A program made the translations under genes and the position numbers. This document shows positions 23,582 to 31,980 of a DNA stretch of 36,208 nt, piece by piece. The stretch comes from DAOTWP01 sp034435675 (lineage in GTDB: Bacteria; Chloroflexota; Anaerolineae; Aggregatilineales; Phototrophicaceae): the NCBI GenBank assembly GCA_034435675.1, contig DAOTWP010000299.1, positions 1-36,208 on the forward strand. Reading direction: 5' to 3'. The notes beneath the pieces are model-generated. The model had not been told where the DNA came from and ran no database searches. It was given only the letters and a program-made list of their open reading frames with translations. How positions within the stretch are numbered: the first letter of the stretch is position 1; every line of letters begins with the position of its first letter.

Positions 23582-24637
23582 ATGGCAACCAAAGCCGGAA
23601 CAAACATTGCCACACTCAACCGCCAGCGCGAACCGCAGGCACAAGCGCTGCCGTCGGTGCAGCGGCGGGCGCTGCGGCGCTTTCTGCGGCACCGCATGGC
23701 GCTGACCGGGATGATTATTCTGATTTTGATCATCATCTACATTCTGGGCGGCTCGTTGATCTACAGCGAGGCATACGCCAATTACAACGACACGCGCCGG
23801 GCGCTGCTCGCGCCGGTGATCGGCACGGAAACAGGACAACTGCGCTATCCTGACCTGGTGCTGCCCGCGCCGTACCGCGCCCTGATCATTGAAGGCACAC
23901 GCACCGCGCCGGTGGACACGCATCTGATGGGCACCGACCCGGTCGGGCGCGACGTGCTGGCGCGCACCATCTATGGCGGGCAGATTTCGCTGCTCATCGG
24001 CATCTTTGCGATGGTGGTTTCGGTGACGATGGGCACAATCATCGGGACACTCTCCGGCTACTTTGGCGGGTGGCTTGATGCCGTGCTGATGCGCCTGACC
24101 GAAGCCATGCTCAGCATTCCCTCGCTGTTGTTCCTGCTGGTGATGGCGAAATTCTTCGGCAATCGCATCCCCTCAGTTAACCTCTTTGGGCGCACGCTCA
24201 GCGGCAGTGTGCTGGTGATTATTGTGATCATCGGCTTGACGGGCTGGATGACACTGGCGCGCATTGTGCGTTCGCAGTTCCTGTCACTCAAGGAGCAGGA
24301 ATTTGTGCAGGCAGCGCGCGCGCTGGGGGCATCGCACCAGCGTATCATCCTCCAGCATGTTCTGCCCAACGCCCTCGCGCCAATCATCGTCGCGGCAACG
24401 CTCAGTGTGGCGGCAGCGATTTTGCAGGAAGCGTACATCAGCTTTCTGGGGCTGGGTGTGCAGCAGCCGACGGCAAGCTGGGGCAACATGCTGGACCGCG
24501 CCTATGACAACCTCGAAGGCGCGCCCTGGATGTGGATTTTTCCGGGGCTGCTGGTCGTGCTGACGGTGATGAGCATCAATTTTGTGGGCGACGGACTGCG
24601 CGACGCACTCGACCCGCGTTCGGACAAGAAGATCTGA
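23582..24637 (+). CDS. Peptide ABC transporter permease (DppC type)
   Basis: This 351-residue permease is longer than usual (about 300) because of an external segment of about 60 residues after the first span (about 42-63), including ANYNDTRRALLAPVIGTETG. HLMGTDPVGRDVLARTIYGGQISL is the DppC signature, and QAARALGASHQRIILQHVLPN is the EAA loop. I start at ATG 23582, seven bases after GAGGAT; an earlier in-frame ATG lies inside the upstream gene. As with the first importer, no ATPase genes follow: the next gene is convergent. Confidence 0.93.
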   Translation: MATKAGTNIATLNRQREPQAQALPSVQRRALRRFLRHRMALTGMIILILIIIYILGGSLIYSEAYANYNDTRRALLAPVIGTETGQLRYPDLVLPAPYRALIIEGTRTAPVDTHLMGTDPVGRDVLARTIYGGQISLLIGIFAMVVSVTMGTIIGTLSGYFGGWLDAVLMRLTEAMLSIPSLLFLLVMAKFFGNRIPSVNLFGRTLSGSVLVIIVIIGLTGWMTLARIVRSQFLSLKEQEFVQAARALGASHQRIILQHVLPNALAPIIVAATLSVAAAILQEAYISFLGLGVQQPTASWGNMLDRAYDNLEGAPWMWIFPGLLVVLTVMSINFVGDGLRDALDPRSDKKI

Positions 24638-24657
24638 TGCTGCACAGTGCAGCTCTG

Positions 24658-24703
24658 GGCGGTTAGCAATTAGCGGCTGGCGATTGGCTTTTTGCTAACC
24701 GCC
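24658..24703. terminator. Strong hairpin terminator between convergent genes
   Basis: GGCGGTTAGCAA (24658-24669) pairs perfectly with TTGCTAACCGCC (24692-24703), a 12-bp stem with a 22-base loop containing a T5 run. It lies between the importer operon and the convergent histidine kinase gene and can work on both strands. The long loop with internal near-repeats (TTAGC, GGCGATTGGC) also looks repeat-derived. Confidence 0.7.
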
Positions 24704-24722
24704 AACTGCTGCTCACGATCCG

Positions 24723-26081
24723 CTATTCGTCTTCAACAATGCCCGTCGTGAAGTAGAATGTCGCCCCCTGACCCGGTTCTGCCTGCGCCCACACCCGCCC
24801 GCCGTGGCGCTGGACAATGCGCTGCACAATTGCCAGCCCAACGCCGCTGCCCTCATACTCACTGCTATTGTGTAAGCGCTGGAACACGCCAAACAGTTTC
24901 CCGGCATATTTCATGTCAAAGCCCACGCCGTTATCGCGCACAAAATAGACCTGCTCCGCGTTCTCCTGCCGCCAGCCGATCTGAATCTTCGCCCGCGGGC
25001 GGAGGGCAGTGAACTTGATGGCGTTCGAGAGCAGGTTGACATAGACCTGCTTGTACAGGGTGGGGTCGCACAGGCATTCCGGCATCGCCGCTACCTGAAA
25101 TTCGATGTCGCGCCCGGCGGTGTACGTCTGCAAATCCAGCAGCGCCAGGCGCACCAGTTCCTGCGGGTTGGTTGGACGGCGAATGAGCGGCTGGCGGCTG
25201 AGGCGCGAAAACCTGAGCAGCTCGTCAATCAGGTGGCTCATCTGTTCGGCATTGCGGTTAACCAGTGTCAGATAGCGCTGCGCCTCCGTTGGCAGCAGCG
25301 GCGCGAAATCCTTGAGGACAATGCGCGAGAAGCCTTCCATGGCGCGCAGCGGTGCGCGCAGGTCGTGCGACACCGAATAGTTGAACGACTCCAGTTCTTT
25401 GTAGGCGCGTTCCAGGTCACTTGCCTGTTTGCCCAATTCCAGATAGAGCGTATTGACACGCTGGTGCAGGTTTTCTTCAAAGCGCAGCATTTCGGTGACA
25501 AAGCTGGTGAAAAGCGCCGCGTCAGGCGTCACCGGCGGATAGGCGCGGCGCGCGGCTTGCAGCGCTGCCAGCTTTTCCGGGCGATAAAAAGCGATCGCAT
25601 CCTCCACGACATCCAGCGCCCTGTTGACCAGCGCTGGTTCAAAGCTCCACAGGGTGTCAAACTGGCGCAGGGGTTCTTCTATGCCTGCCACCTGACGATC
25701 CTGCCCGCACAGCAGCACGCTGAACTGCGTGGACAAAATCACGAGAAACCACTCCTGCCGCAGTGGGTCATCGCCGCTCAGCGCCACATGCAGTGTATTG
25801 GCACTGCTCTCCGGCGGCAGCGGCTTGCCCGCAAAAATGCACACCTGCTGCGCCACGTCCGCCAGCGCGCGGTAGCGTTCGGTTTCCTGCCGCCAGTAAG
25901 CGGACTCCTGAAAGCCGGTAAAGACCAGCGCGGGCAAGCGTTTGCTCAGCACCAGGTCTTCAAGGGTATGGCTGAGATGCACCAGCGTTGCCTTGGAGCA
26001 GCGCACCGGCTGGATCAGTGTGCCAAGCGCCGCTTCAAGGTGTTTGAACAGTGAAAGGGAGGGCGGTTGTTGTATAGCCAT
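24723..26081 (-). CDS. DICT-domain sensor histidine kinase
   Basis: This 452-residue cytoplasmic kinase has no membrane span. Residues 8-130 resemble the DICT domain (SLFKHLEAALG, then LVFTGFQESAYWRQETERYRAL, then VCIFAG), a sensory module of two-component and cyclic-di-GMP proteins whose ligand is unknown. After a helical linker (about 190-232) come the H-box YSVSHDLRAPL (H239), N-box NLLSNAIKFT (N353), DNGVGF (383-388) and GSGVGL (411-416), all intact. I start at MAIQQPPSLS; an ATG 16 codons upstream has no better ribosome site. The gene is 79 bases downstream of the membrane propeller gene on the same strand. No response regulator is adjacent. Confidence 0.9.
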   Translation of the reverse strand: MAIQQPPSLSLFKHLEAALGTLIQPVRCSKATLVHLSHTLEDLVLSKRLPALVFTGFQESAYWRQETERYRALADVAQQVCIFAGKPLPPESSANTLHVALSGDDPLRQEWFLVILSTQFSVLLCGQDRQVAGIEEPLRQFDTLWSFEPALVNRALDVVEDAIAFYRPEKLAALQAARRAYPPVTPDAALFTSFVTEMLRFEENLHQRVNTLYLELGKQASDLERAYKELESFNYSVSHDLRAPLRAMEGFSRIVLKDFAPLLPTEAQRYLTLVNRNAEQMSHLIDELLRFSRLSRQPLIRRPTNPQELVRLALLDLQTYTAGRDIEFQVAAMPECLCDPTLYKQVYVNLLSNAIKFTALRPRAKIQIGWRQENAEQVYFVRDNGVGFDMKYAGKLFGVFQRLHNSSEYEGSGVGLAIVQRIVQRHGGRVWAQAEPGQGATFYFTTGIVEDE

Positions 26082-26160
26082 AAACGAGCGGCTTTCTGTA
26101 AGCGACTCTGTGTCACTGCCACAAAACATAAGCCAGCAAAGGCGTGCGTTTCACTGCCGG

Positions 26161-27672
26161 TCAACTGCGGCGGTAGACAGCGCAGGTATAGGCATCGGGC
26201 TGATAGGTCACGGCGAAGAAATCCCCGCTGGCATCGATATCCACGTCCACCGCATCATGCACATCCAGCAGACGCGCCCCGGTCTGCATATCATACAGGC
26301 TGTCCAGCGGCACATACAGCACAGATTGTTCCGCGTTGACTACCAGATTTCTGATGCGCAGGATGTACCCGGCAGCGCCCTCAAAATCAACCGCCGGCAG
26401 CAGCACCTGCATTTCGAGCGTCCGGACATCAAAGATGCCGACACCAGCAATCACCAGCCGGTCATCCAGCAGCCGCCAACCGCCCGGAACACGCAGTTCT
26501 GCCTCCCCGGTGGCAGTGTCGTAAAGCTGGTCACCACCGACCAGCAGCCAGCGATCCTCGGCAAGAAAATCTGTGCCGCTGCCATCCACCATAGCGCCCA
26601 CCGCAAAGCGGCGCTGCCCGGTAGCCAGATCATACACGCCATCATTTTCGACCACCAGCAGCGTGCCCGCAGTGTTGAATGCAAAACCAACAGCAGCAGC
26701 GCCGCCCTGCACGGTAAATCGCTGCTCCCCGGACGGTACAGCATAAACACCCTCGCCGCGTGCATACACAGCGCTGCTGTCCGGCGCGAAGAATGCCTCC
26801 GCCGCACCCAGCGCGAACTGCTGTTCGCCGCTCAGCAGGTCATAAACCCCGTCATTCTGGACGGCAACCCAGCGCCCGTCGGCACTAAAGCGTGTAGCGC
26901 GCCACGCCGCGCCGGTCGTGATCAGCCGTTCCCCGCTGGACAGCAGGTAGATGCCGTCGTCCGCAAGCTGAACCAGCAGCTCGCCATCCGCACGCGCTGT
27001 CAGCAGCACAAACGTGCCCTGAAGCTCAAATACGCGCTCGCCATCCGGCACCCTGTAAATGCCGTCGTCTTCCACAACCAGAAACATCTGTTCGTTTTCG
27101 GCAACCAGGCGTGCTGCGCCGGGCGGAATGCCAAACAGGCGCTGCAATGTTGCCACCGAATAAAGCCCATCGCCCTCAACAATCAGCAGGGTTTGATCGG
27201 CGCTCAGCGTGTAATCCGCCGGGATCGCGAGCAGTTGTTCCCCCGTCTCGACAGCAAAAACTCCGTTATAGCCCGCGAAAAGCAGCGTGCCGTCAGCCGA
27301 AAATCTGCCCGCAGGCAGATTCAGCCAGCGCTCACCGGTAGCCGTCTCAAACACGCCACCGGTAGCGGCGTCGGTGCCATCCCCGAACAGCGCAACCAGC
27401 CGCCCATCGGGGCTGAAATAGCCAAACGGCTGGCTGTTCAGTCCGTTGGCGATGCGCACTTCCCCGGTCGCCAGCTCATAGACATCACGGGTGGTCACAA
27501 GCAGCATGCCATCCGGCGAGATCGCATGGCATTCGCCATCGAGCGTGTAGAGGAGATCAATGTTAGCTGCCATGAAGCGAGATTCCGGGCGCAGAAAGAG
27601 CCAGTAGACCACTGCCGCCAGCACCAGCACGACAGCCATTACACCCAGGAGCAACCAGTAGGTTCGTTTCAT
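26161..27672 (-). CDS. Membrane-anchored beta-propeller protein, function unknown
   Basis: The 503-residue protein has one N-terminal span (about 5-27) after MKRTY, then an outside domain made of many short repeats of the form GVYDLATGEQRFAV (for example GIYLLSSGERLI, GVYDLLSGEQQFAL, GVYAVPSGEQRFTV). These are spaced about 35-40 residues and alternate with lines such as FSADGRWVAVQND. The pattern is WD40/YVTN-like and could form one or two propellers. No catalytic motif is seen. The likely role is surface binding or sensing. It may feed the DICT kinase encoded just downstream, which has no sensor of its own outside the cell; this is inference from order only. Confidence 0.8.
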   Translation of the reverse strand: MKRTYWLLLGVMAVVLVLAAVVYWLFLRPESRFMAANIDLLYTLDGECHAISPDGMLLVTTRDVYELATGEVRIANGLNSQPFGYFSPDGRLVALFGDGTDAATGGVFETATGERWLNLPAGRFSADGTLLFAGYNGVFAVETGEQLLAIPADYTLSADQTLLIVEGDGLYSVATLQRLFGIPPGAARLVAENEQMFLVVEDDGIYRVPDGERVFELQGTFVLLTARADGELLVQLADDGIYLLSSGERLITTGAAWRATRFSADGRWVAVQNDGVYDLLSGEQQFALGAAEAFFAPDSSAVYARGEGVYAVPSGEQRFTVQGGAAAVGFAFNTAGTLLVVENDGVYDLATGQRRFAVGAMVDGSGTDFLAEDRWLLVGGDQLYDTATGEAELRVPGGWRLLDDRLVIAGVGIFDVRTLEMQVLLPAVDFEGAAGYILRIRNLVVNAEQSVLYVPLDSLYDMQTGARLLDVHDAVDVDIDASGDFFAVTYQPDAYTCAVYRRS

Positions 27673-27850
27673 GCCTCTGCCTCAACCTTCCCAAACGGTA
27701 TGCACTGTTATCCAGCATAAACGATTGAACACCGAGGACAAATGCGTGGCGCATCTGTGCTGATGCGCGATCCACAGCGCCGAGCCGTTTTGCTGATAGC
27801 GCGATTGTAACCGCAAACCTATAATGAGGGCGGTTTGATGGCATAGCGCG

Positions 27851-28627
27851 ATGGTACTGGTGTTGATGAAGCCATTTTTGCGAAGCCGCGCCAACCGGCG
27901 GCGAGTGCTGCTGATCCTGCTGGCGCTGGTGCTGCTGGGCAGCGCCGTGCTGCTGTTGGGTGGGCGGCTGCTGCTGCGCTGGGTGAGCGAAACCCAGAGT
28001 GACAGCAACGTCTATATCCGGCGCTGGTTCAATGACCCGGCAATCCGCCCCGATTGGACTGCCAGCCAGCAAACGCAGCCGTGCCCCGGCGCGCCGTTTT
28101 TGCTGCCCACCAGCGGCTTTATCGGGCTGCTGTGGAGCGATACCGTCGGTCCGTATAATATCCTGCGGCGGCATACGGGGGTGGACATCTTTGGCGCTGG
28201 CGCACCGGGAACCGTGCCAGTGGTCGCCGCTTATGACGGTTATCTCACGCGCCTGCCGGAATGGGTTGCGACGGTGATTATCCGCCACGATGACCCGCTG
28301 CAACCGGGGCGCACCCTCTGGACGTATTACACGCATATGGCAGCGCGCGATGGCGTGGAGTCTTACGTGGCAGCGGCATTCCCACGCGGGACGAGCGCGG
28401 TCTTTGTGCGGCAGGGCACGCTGCTGGGGTATCAGGGCGAGTATTCCGGCACCGGCGCGCCGATTGGGCTGCATCTGCATTTCAGCATTGTGCTCAGCGA
28501 GCCAGACGGTTCGTTCAGAAACGAGGCGCTGCTGGAAAACACGCTCGACCCGTCGCCGTATCTGGGCATGCCGGTGAGCATTGCGGGCACCCCGGAGCGC
28601 CCGATTCGCTGCGCTGCGCCGCAGTAA
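27851..28627 (+). CDS. M23 (LytM) family peptidase-like protein
   Basis: This 258-residue protein has a basic N-terminus and one span (about 18-43), and an outside M23 domain. The zinc ligands of the lysostaphin/LytM family are visible: H108 and D112 in RRHTGVDIFG, and H210 in the GLHLHFSI motif (H208 is the catalytic base), with H162 in YYTHMA. M23 enzymes cut peptidoglycan cross-links. All key residues are present, so activity is likely. TATAAT lies at 27820-27825, about 25 bases before the start. No ribosome site is clear for ATG 27851; ATG 27866 is a possible alternative. The next gene (PASTA) is 82 bases downstream, perhaps cotranscribed. Confidence 0.86.
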   Translation: MVLVLMKPFLRSRANRRRVLLILLALVLLGSAVLLLGGRLLLRWVSETQSDSNVYIRRWFNDPAIRPDWTASQQTQPCPGAPFLLPTSGFIGLLWSDTVGPYNILRRHTGVDIFGAGAPGTVPVVAAYDGYLTRLPEWVATVIIRHDDPLQPGRTLWTYYTHMAARDGVESYVAAAFPRGTSAVFVRQGTLLGYQGEYSGTGAPIGLHLHFSIVLSEPDGSFRNEALLENTLDPSPYLGMPVSIAGTPERPIRCAAPQ

Positions 28628-28709
28628 AAATAAGGCTGTTTGCTGACCAGCGCCGAGGAATCAACCGGCTGGCATACTGCATTCCCGTTCTCAAAATGGA
28701 GTCTCGCCG

Positions 28710-29834
28710 ATGATGATGACGATTGTGTTGTTGATGCGCTGCTGCCGTTTGCTGCTCTGCCTTGCTGTGCTGCCCCTGGTGGTCACGCTGGCTGGCGCAC
28801 AGGCAGCGCCGGATGTCACCGGCAGGACCCTGCCCGCTGCCGCTGCCGAACTCAACCGCGCCGGACTGGAACTGGGCGACATCACCTTCGCGGAATGGCA
28901 GGAAGGGGCGGCGTTTGCCGAAAACACGGTCAGCGCGCAGACACTGGTCGAGAACCGCGTGAACGTCACCGTGCTGCAAACCTACAACATGCGGCTGGTC
29001 TACGACGATAACGATTTTACGCTGGTCAACATGGTTGACCTCGACGTGGAGTGGGCGCTGTCGATTGCGCGGCTGGAATTTGTGGCGCAGAACCGCCTGC
29101 AAGGGGCGCGCCCGGCGCGTTTTAGCGGGCTGGAGTGGCGCGGGTGGGTGTCGCGCAATTTTGTCTGTTTGCAGCTCTGGTCGATTGATGTCGCCGGGGC
29201 AGACCCGACCGTCGCAGACTGCCCGCGTGCGGGGATTTCGACCTGGCTGGACGACCTGCCGCCGGAACAGCAGTTCTGGAATGCTGCCAGCGGTGCCGAG
29301 CGTTTTGTGGTGCTGCACGACGGCGTGCGCCGCGCAAGCTGCCCCACCGCAATCACGCAGGAACACCAGACCTGCCTGCTGTATCTGCCGGTGGGCATTC
29401 TGCCGCAGGATGCCAGCCAGAGTACCGGCTACCGCTATTACGCGGAGGATGTCGCCCCGTATGTTTTCTTCCGTTACAGCACAGACTATCTGTGGGTCAT
29501 CAACCGCACGGCGAACCGCTGGCTGCCGACCGGGCAGGTGCAGTTGGTCAACGAAACGCGCCAGCAGCTTGGCGACCCGACAGGCTTTATCGCGGTGGGG
29601 GCGGGCAGCGTTGGGCTGCTGGCGCCGGGGCAGTGCGCGCTGTTTGTCTTTGACCCCGCAGCGCTGCAAAGCCTGCCCCCGGAATGCAGCCACCATGTCG
29701 CCACAGCCACCGCCGGCACGGACGGCGCATTCTGGCGCGATGGCTTCAGCATCGCCAGTTGGATTGACCAGACCGAACGCGCCTGCCCGCCGCCCGCCGC
29801 CGCTGGCGAAAGCATCTGCCTGCTGCCACGCTGA
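28710..29834 (+). CDS. Secreted PASTA-domain protein, function unknown
   Basis: This 374-residue protein has a signal peptide (about 1-30, ending LAGA) and a PASTA domain at 33-92 (APDVTGRTLPAAAAELNRAGL, then ENTVSAQTLVENRVNVTVLQ). PASTA domains bind peptidoglycan or beta-lactams in other proteins. The remaining 280 residues are not recognised. They contain several cysteines (for example FVCLQLW, ADCPRAG, RASCPTAI, TCLLYL), which may form disulfides, consistent with secretion. GGAG precedes the ATG triplet at 28710. Lying next to an M23 peptidase gene, it may act at the cell wall. There is no kinase domain, unlike PASTA kinases. Confidence 0.8.
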   Translation: MMMTIVLLMRCCRLLLCLAVLPLVVTLAGAQAAPDVTGRTLPAAAAELNRAGLELGDITFAEWQEGAAFAENTVSAQTLVENRVNVTVLQTYNMRLVYDDNDFTLVNMVDLDVEWALSIARLEFVAQNRLQGARPARFSGLEWRGWVSRNFVCLQLWSIDVAGADPTVADCPRAGISTWLDDLPPEQQFWNAASGAERFVVLHDGVRRASCPTAITQEHQTCLLYLPVGILPQDASQSTGYRYYAEDVAPYVFFRYSTDYLWVINRTANRWLPTGQVQLVNETRQQLGDPTGFIAVGAGSVGLLAPGQCALFVFDPAALQSLPPECSHHVATATAGTDGAFWRDGFSIASWIDQTERACPPPAAAGESICLLPR

Positions 29835-29867
29835 AACCAAAACCCGGCAGCAGGCACCAACTGCACA

Positions 29868-30893
29868 TCAATCCAGAAATGCGCGCGCCGCTGTTGCAAC
29901 ATAGACATCGGTATAGCTGCCGCGTCCGCCTTCGATATACAGGTAAAATGTGTCGTCGTGATAGGCAAGCGCGGTGAACCAGAAGCCCATTGCGCCGGGG
30001 ATGCTGTCCGAACCCCAGAACGGTTCCGGCGTCAGCACGTCCCATGCGATACCATCAGCGCTGGTGGCAATGCCTAAGCCCATCTGGTTACCGCTGGTGG
30101 GTGCCATGCGAAAGATCATCACATACTGCTCGTCAACACGTTCAACACGCGGCTGGTGAAAACGATAGGCTTCCTGCGTGGATACGAGCACAGGGTCACT
30201 TTCCGCATAGGGGGCAGCCGTTGTCGCCGGGTCATCATATTTCGTCCAGGTGATTCCATCGGCTGAAGTCGCCATGCCGATGCCGCTGCTATCCGTATTT
30301 TCGCCTACCCCCGCGTAGAACAGCATATACCCCGTGTCCGTGCGCACCACACTCGGTGTATCAATGTGCAGGCTGTCCCATTCGCCCGCGCTGCCCATGC
30401 TCAGCACCGGCGCGGGGTCCACTGTCCACGGTCCCAATGGATCGGCTGCTGTTGCCCGCCCGATTGCGCCCGCCGGGGGAACCGTGTTGTTCCAGGTATA
30501 AAAGTACAGCACCCAGGTGCCATCGTCTGTGACCAGTGCGCTGGACGCCAGCGCGGCAACCTCAGCATAGGGCACATCATCGGTCAGCAGCACAGGGTCT
30601 GGGGTGACTTCGGTCCACGTTAAGCCATCGGGCGAGGTCAGGTAGCCAATCTGCACACTGGCGGGCCAGGCGCGAAAGCCATTGCGAAACATGTGAAACT
30701 GCTCGGCATGGTAAAAGACCGCGCCGGGGTCGGTATACCGCCCGTCCCAGTCCGAAAAAGACGGGCTGTGCGCGACTACTGGCTGGTTGCTAACCAGGTC
30801 GAACGGCGCGGTTGTTTCCTGCGCCCGCAGGATTCCGGCGCACAGCATCCAAATAATCAGTGCGCGCCAAGCCATTCTGGTTGTGGGTTTCAT
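29868..30893 (-). CDS. Secreted five-blade propeller protein, GH43/GH32-like
   Basis: This 341-residue protein has a signal peptide (about 1-24, ending ILRA). The mature part resembles the GH32/43/62/68 five-blade propeller superfamily: WDGRYTDPGAVFYH (the DPG with D55 would be the first acidic residue), then repeats IGYLTSPDGLTWT, IGMATSADGITWT and LGIATSADGIAWD. These are Asp-box-like (T/S-x-D-G-x-x-W). Substrate and activity cannot be set from sequence; it may be a glycosidase or a non-catalytic carbohydrate binder. It is the second gene of an operon: its ATG follows the MerR gene stop by three bases, with AGGAG eight bases upstream. Confidence 0.78.
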   Translation of the reverse strand: MKPTTRMAWRALIIWMLCAGILRAQETTAPFDLVSNQPVVAHSPSFSDWDGRYTDPGAVFYHAEQFHMFRNGFRAWPASVQIGYLTSPDGLTWTEVTPDPVLLTDDVPYAEVAALASSALVTDDGTWVLYFYTWNNTVPPAGAIGRATAADPLGPWTVDPAPVLSMGSAGEWDSLHIDTPSVVRTDTGYMLFYAGVGENTDSSGIGMATSADGITWTKYDDPATTAAPYAESDPVLVSTQEAYRFHQPRVERVDEQYVMIFRMAPTSGNQMGLGIATSADGIAWDVLTPEPFWGSDSIPGAMGFWFTALAYHDDTFYLYIEGGRGSYTDVYVATAARAFLD

Positions 30894-30896
30894 AGC

Positions 30897-31742
30897 TTAC
30901 TCCTGTTCAAGCGGTTCAAGTGGGAAAAGCAGTTCAGTGACAAACGACTTCGTGTTGTGGGCACGCTGCAAGTACAATTCGCGGGTCGGCGCTGCCAGCC
31001 GGTACTGGTGCTGTGCCATCCACTGCCAGAGCATCTGTGCATCGCGATGGCGTTCATGGTCGGGCTTGGTCGAGATAATGCTGGCAGCCTGCACAACACC
31101 AGGCAGATCCTTGGCGCGCAGTTCGCGCTGGTCAGGCAGATACACCGGCTGCTGCACAGCCTCATTCACAATGAAGGCAATCTCAACCGCGTTCTCCGGC
31201 GGATATTTGCCCGTGCGCTGAAACTCCAGCGCGGAATGGTACAGGGTCAGCATGCCCCGAATCTGCGCTGTCAGCCCGTGCCGCTGCAGCGCAGCATACG
31301 CTTCTCGGAACAGATGACCGGGATAACCCGAACCGCGCAGTGCCAGCACATGCAGCGCAGGCTGCGCTTTGAGGACGATCTCGATTTCCGGCAGTCGCCC
31401 TTCGTCCTCGATGAAATGCAGCCGGCTTTCCACACGCCGCAGCCGCGCCTGCTCCTCCCGCAGATGCTGGCGAAGCTGCGCCTGCTTGAGCATGAGCATC
31501 CCGCGCAGTTCATCGGCGGAAAGGTCAGCATTGAGCAGCAAATACCGGACCTCATCCAGCGACAAGCCCAGGTCTTTCAGTGCCAGAATACGATTTAGCC
31601 GGGGGAGCTGTTCTGGCAGGTAGTAACGATAGCCAGTGCCAGGATCAACATGCGCTGGTCGCAGCAGCCCGATCTCGTCGTAATGTCGCAGCATCCGAAT
31701 CGAGATTTGTGCCAGCAGAGCAAATTCACCAATTTTCAGCAT
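30897..31742 (-). CDS. MerR family regulator with GyrI-like effector domain
   Basis: This 281-residue protein has the MerR winged helix at 1-70 (LKIGEFALLAQISIRMLRHYDEIGLL, then PGTGYRYYLPEQLPRLN). A dimer coiled coil follows at about 72-112, and a C-terminal GyrI/BmrR-like domain at about 118-275 binds small hydrophobic or cationic ligands in this class (ALHVLALRGSG, then IRGMLTLYHS, YPPENAVEIAFIVNE). BmrR-type regulators twist DNA at promoters with 19-bp spacers. Exactly such a promoter lies upstream at 31775-31805, so self-regulation is likely. It leads an operon with the secreted propeller gene, which is probably also ligand-induced. Confidence 0.93.
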   Translation of the reverse strand: MLKIGEFALLAQISIRMLRHYDEIGLLRPAHVDPGTGYRYYLPEQLPRLNRILALKDLGLSLDEVRYLLLNADLSADELRGMLMLKQAQLRQHLREEQARLRRVESRLHFIEDEGRLPEIEIVLKAQPALHVLALRGSGYPGHLFREAYAALQRHGLTAQIRGMLTLYHSALEFQRTGKYPPENAVEIAFIVNEAVQQPVYLPDQRELRAKDLPGVVQAASIISTKPDHERHRDAQMLWQWMAQHQYRLAAPTRELYLQRAHNTKSFVTELLFPLEPLEQE

Positions 31743-31774
31743 CTAGACAGCCTGCGCCCTCTCTTCTGGGCATG

Positions 31775-31805
31775 AGCATAAAGGCTCTCATAATGTGAGA
31801 GTCAA
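31775..31805 (-). promoter_or_regulatory. MerR-type promoter with 19-bp spacer
   Basis: On the minus strand, -35 TTGACT (31800-31805) and -10 TATGCT (31775-31780) are 19 bases apart. The spacer holds the dyad CTCTCA/TGAGAG (31785-31790, 31796-31801). Long spacing plus a central dyad is the hallmark of MerR-controlled promoters. It reads into the MerR gene 33 bases away. Confidence 0.8.
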
Positions 31806-31924
31806 GCACCCAAAAGATAATCCCAAACGAAACACAAACCTTGCAGCGCTGCGCAAAAACAGCATGGACCGCAGCGTGCTCCAGCCCCCTACCCCACCAC
31901 CCCTACCGAACACAAGTTCTAGTG

Positions 31925-31933
31925 TGCTACAAT
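31925..31933 (+). promoter_or_regulatory. Extended -10 promoter element before tex
   Basis: TGCTACAAT (31925-31933) lies 48 bases before ATG 31981. It is identical to the element before amylosucrase. No -35 match is visible, as expected for extended -10 promoters. Repeat-derived sequence at 31871-31898 lies just upstream. Confidence 0.5.
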
Positions 31934-31980
31934 GATCCTGGTGTTTTTGCTTCCGTTCATCAGGACCCACACAATTCGCC

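Noticed and set aside
25942..27720. 592-codon plus-strand frame opposite the propeller gene
   Set aside because: The minus strand shows clear signal-anchor and propeller repeats with a ribosome site; the plus-strand product is a His/Gln/Arg-rich shadow.
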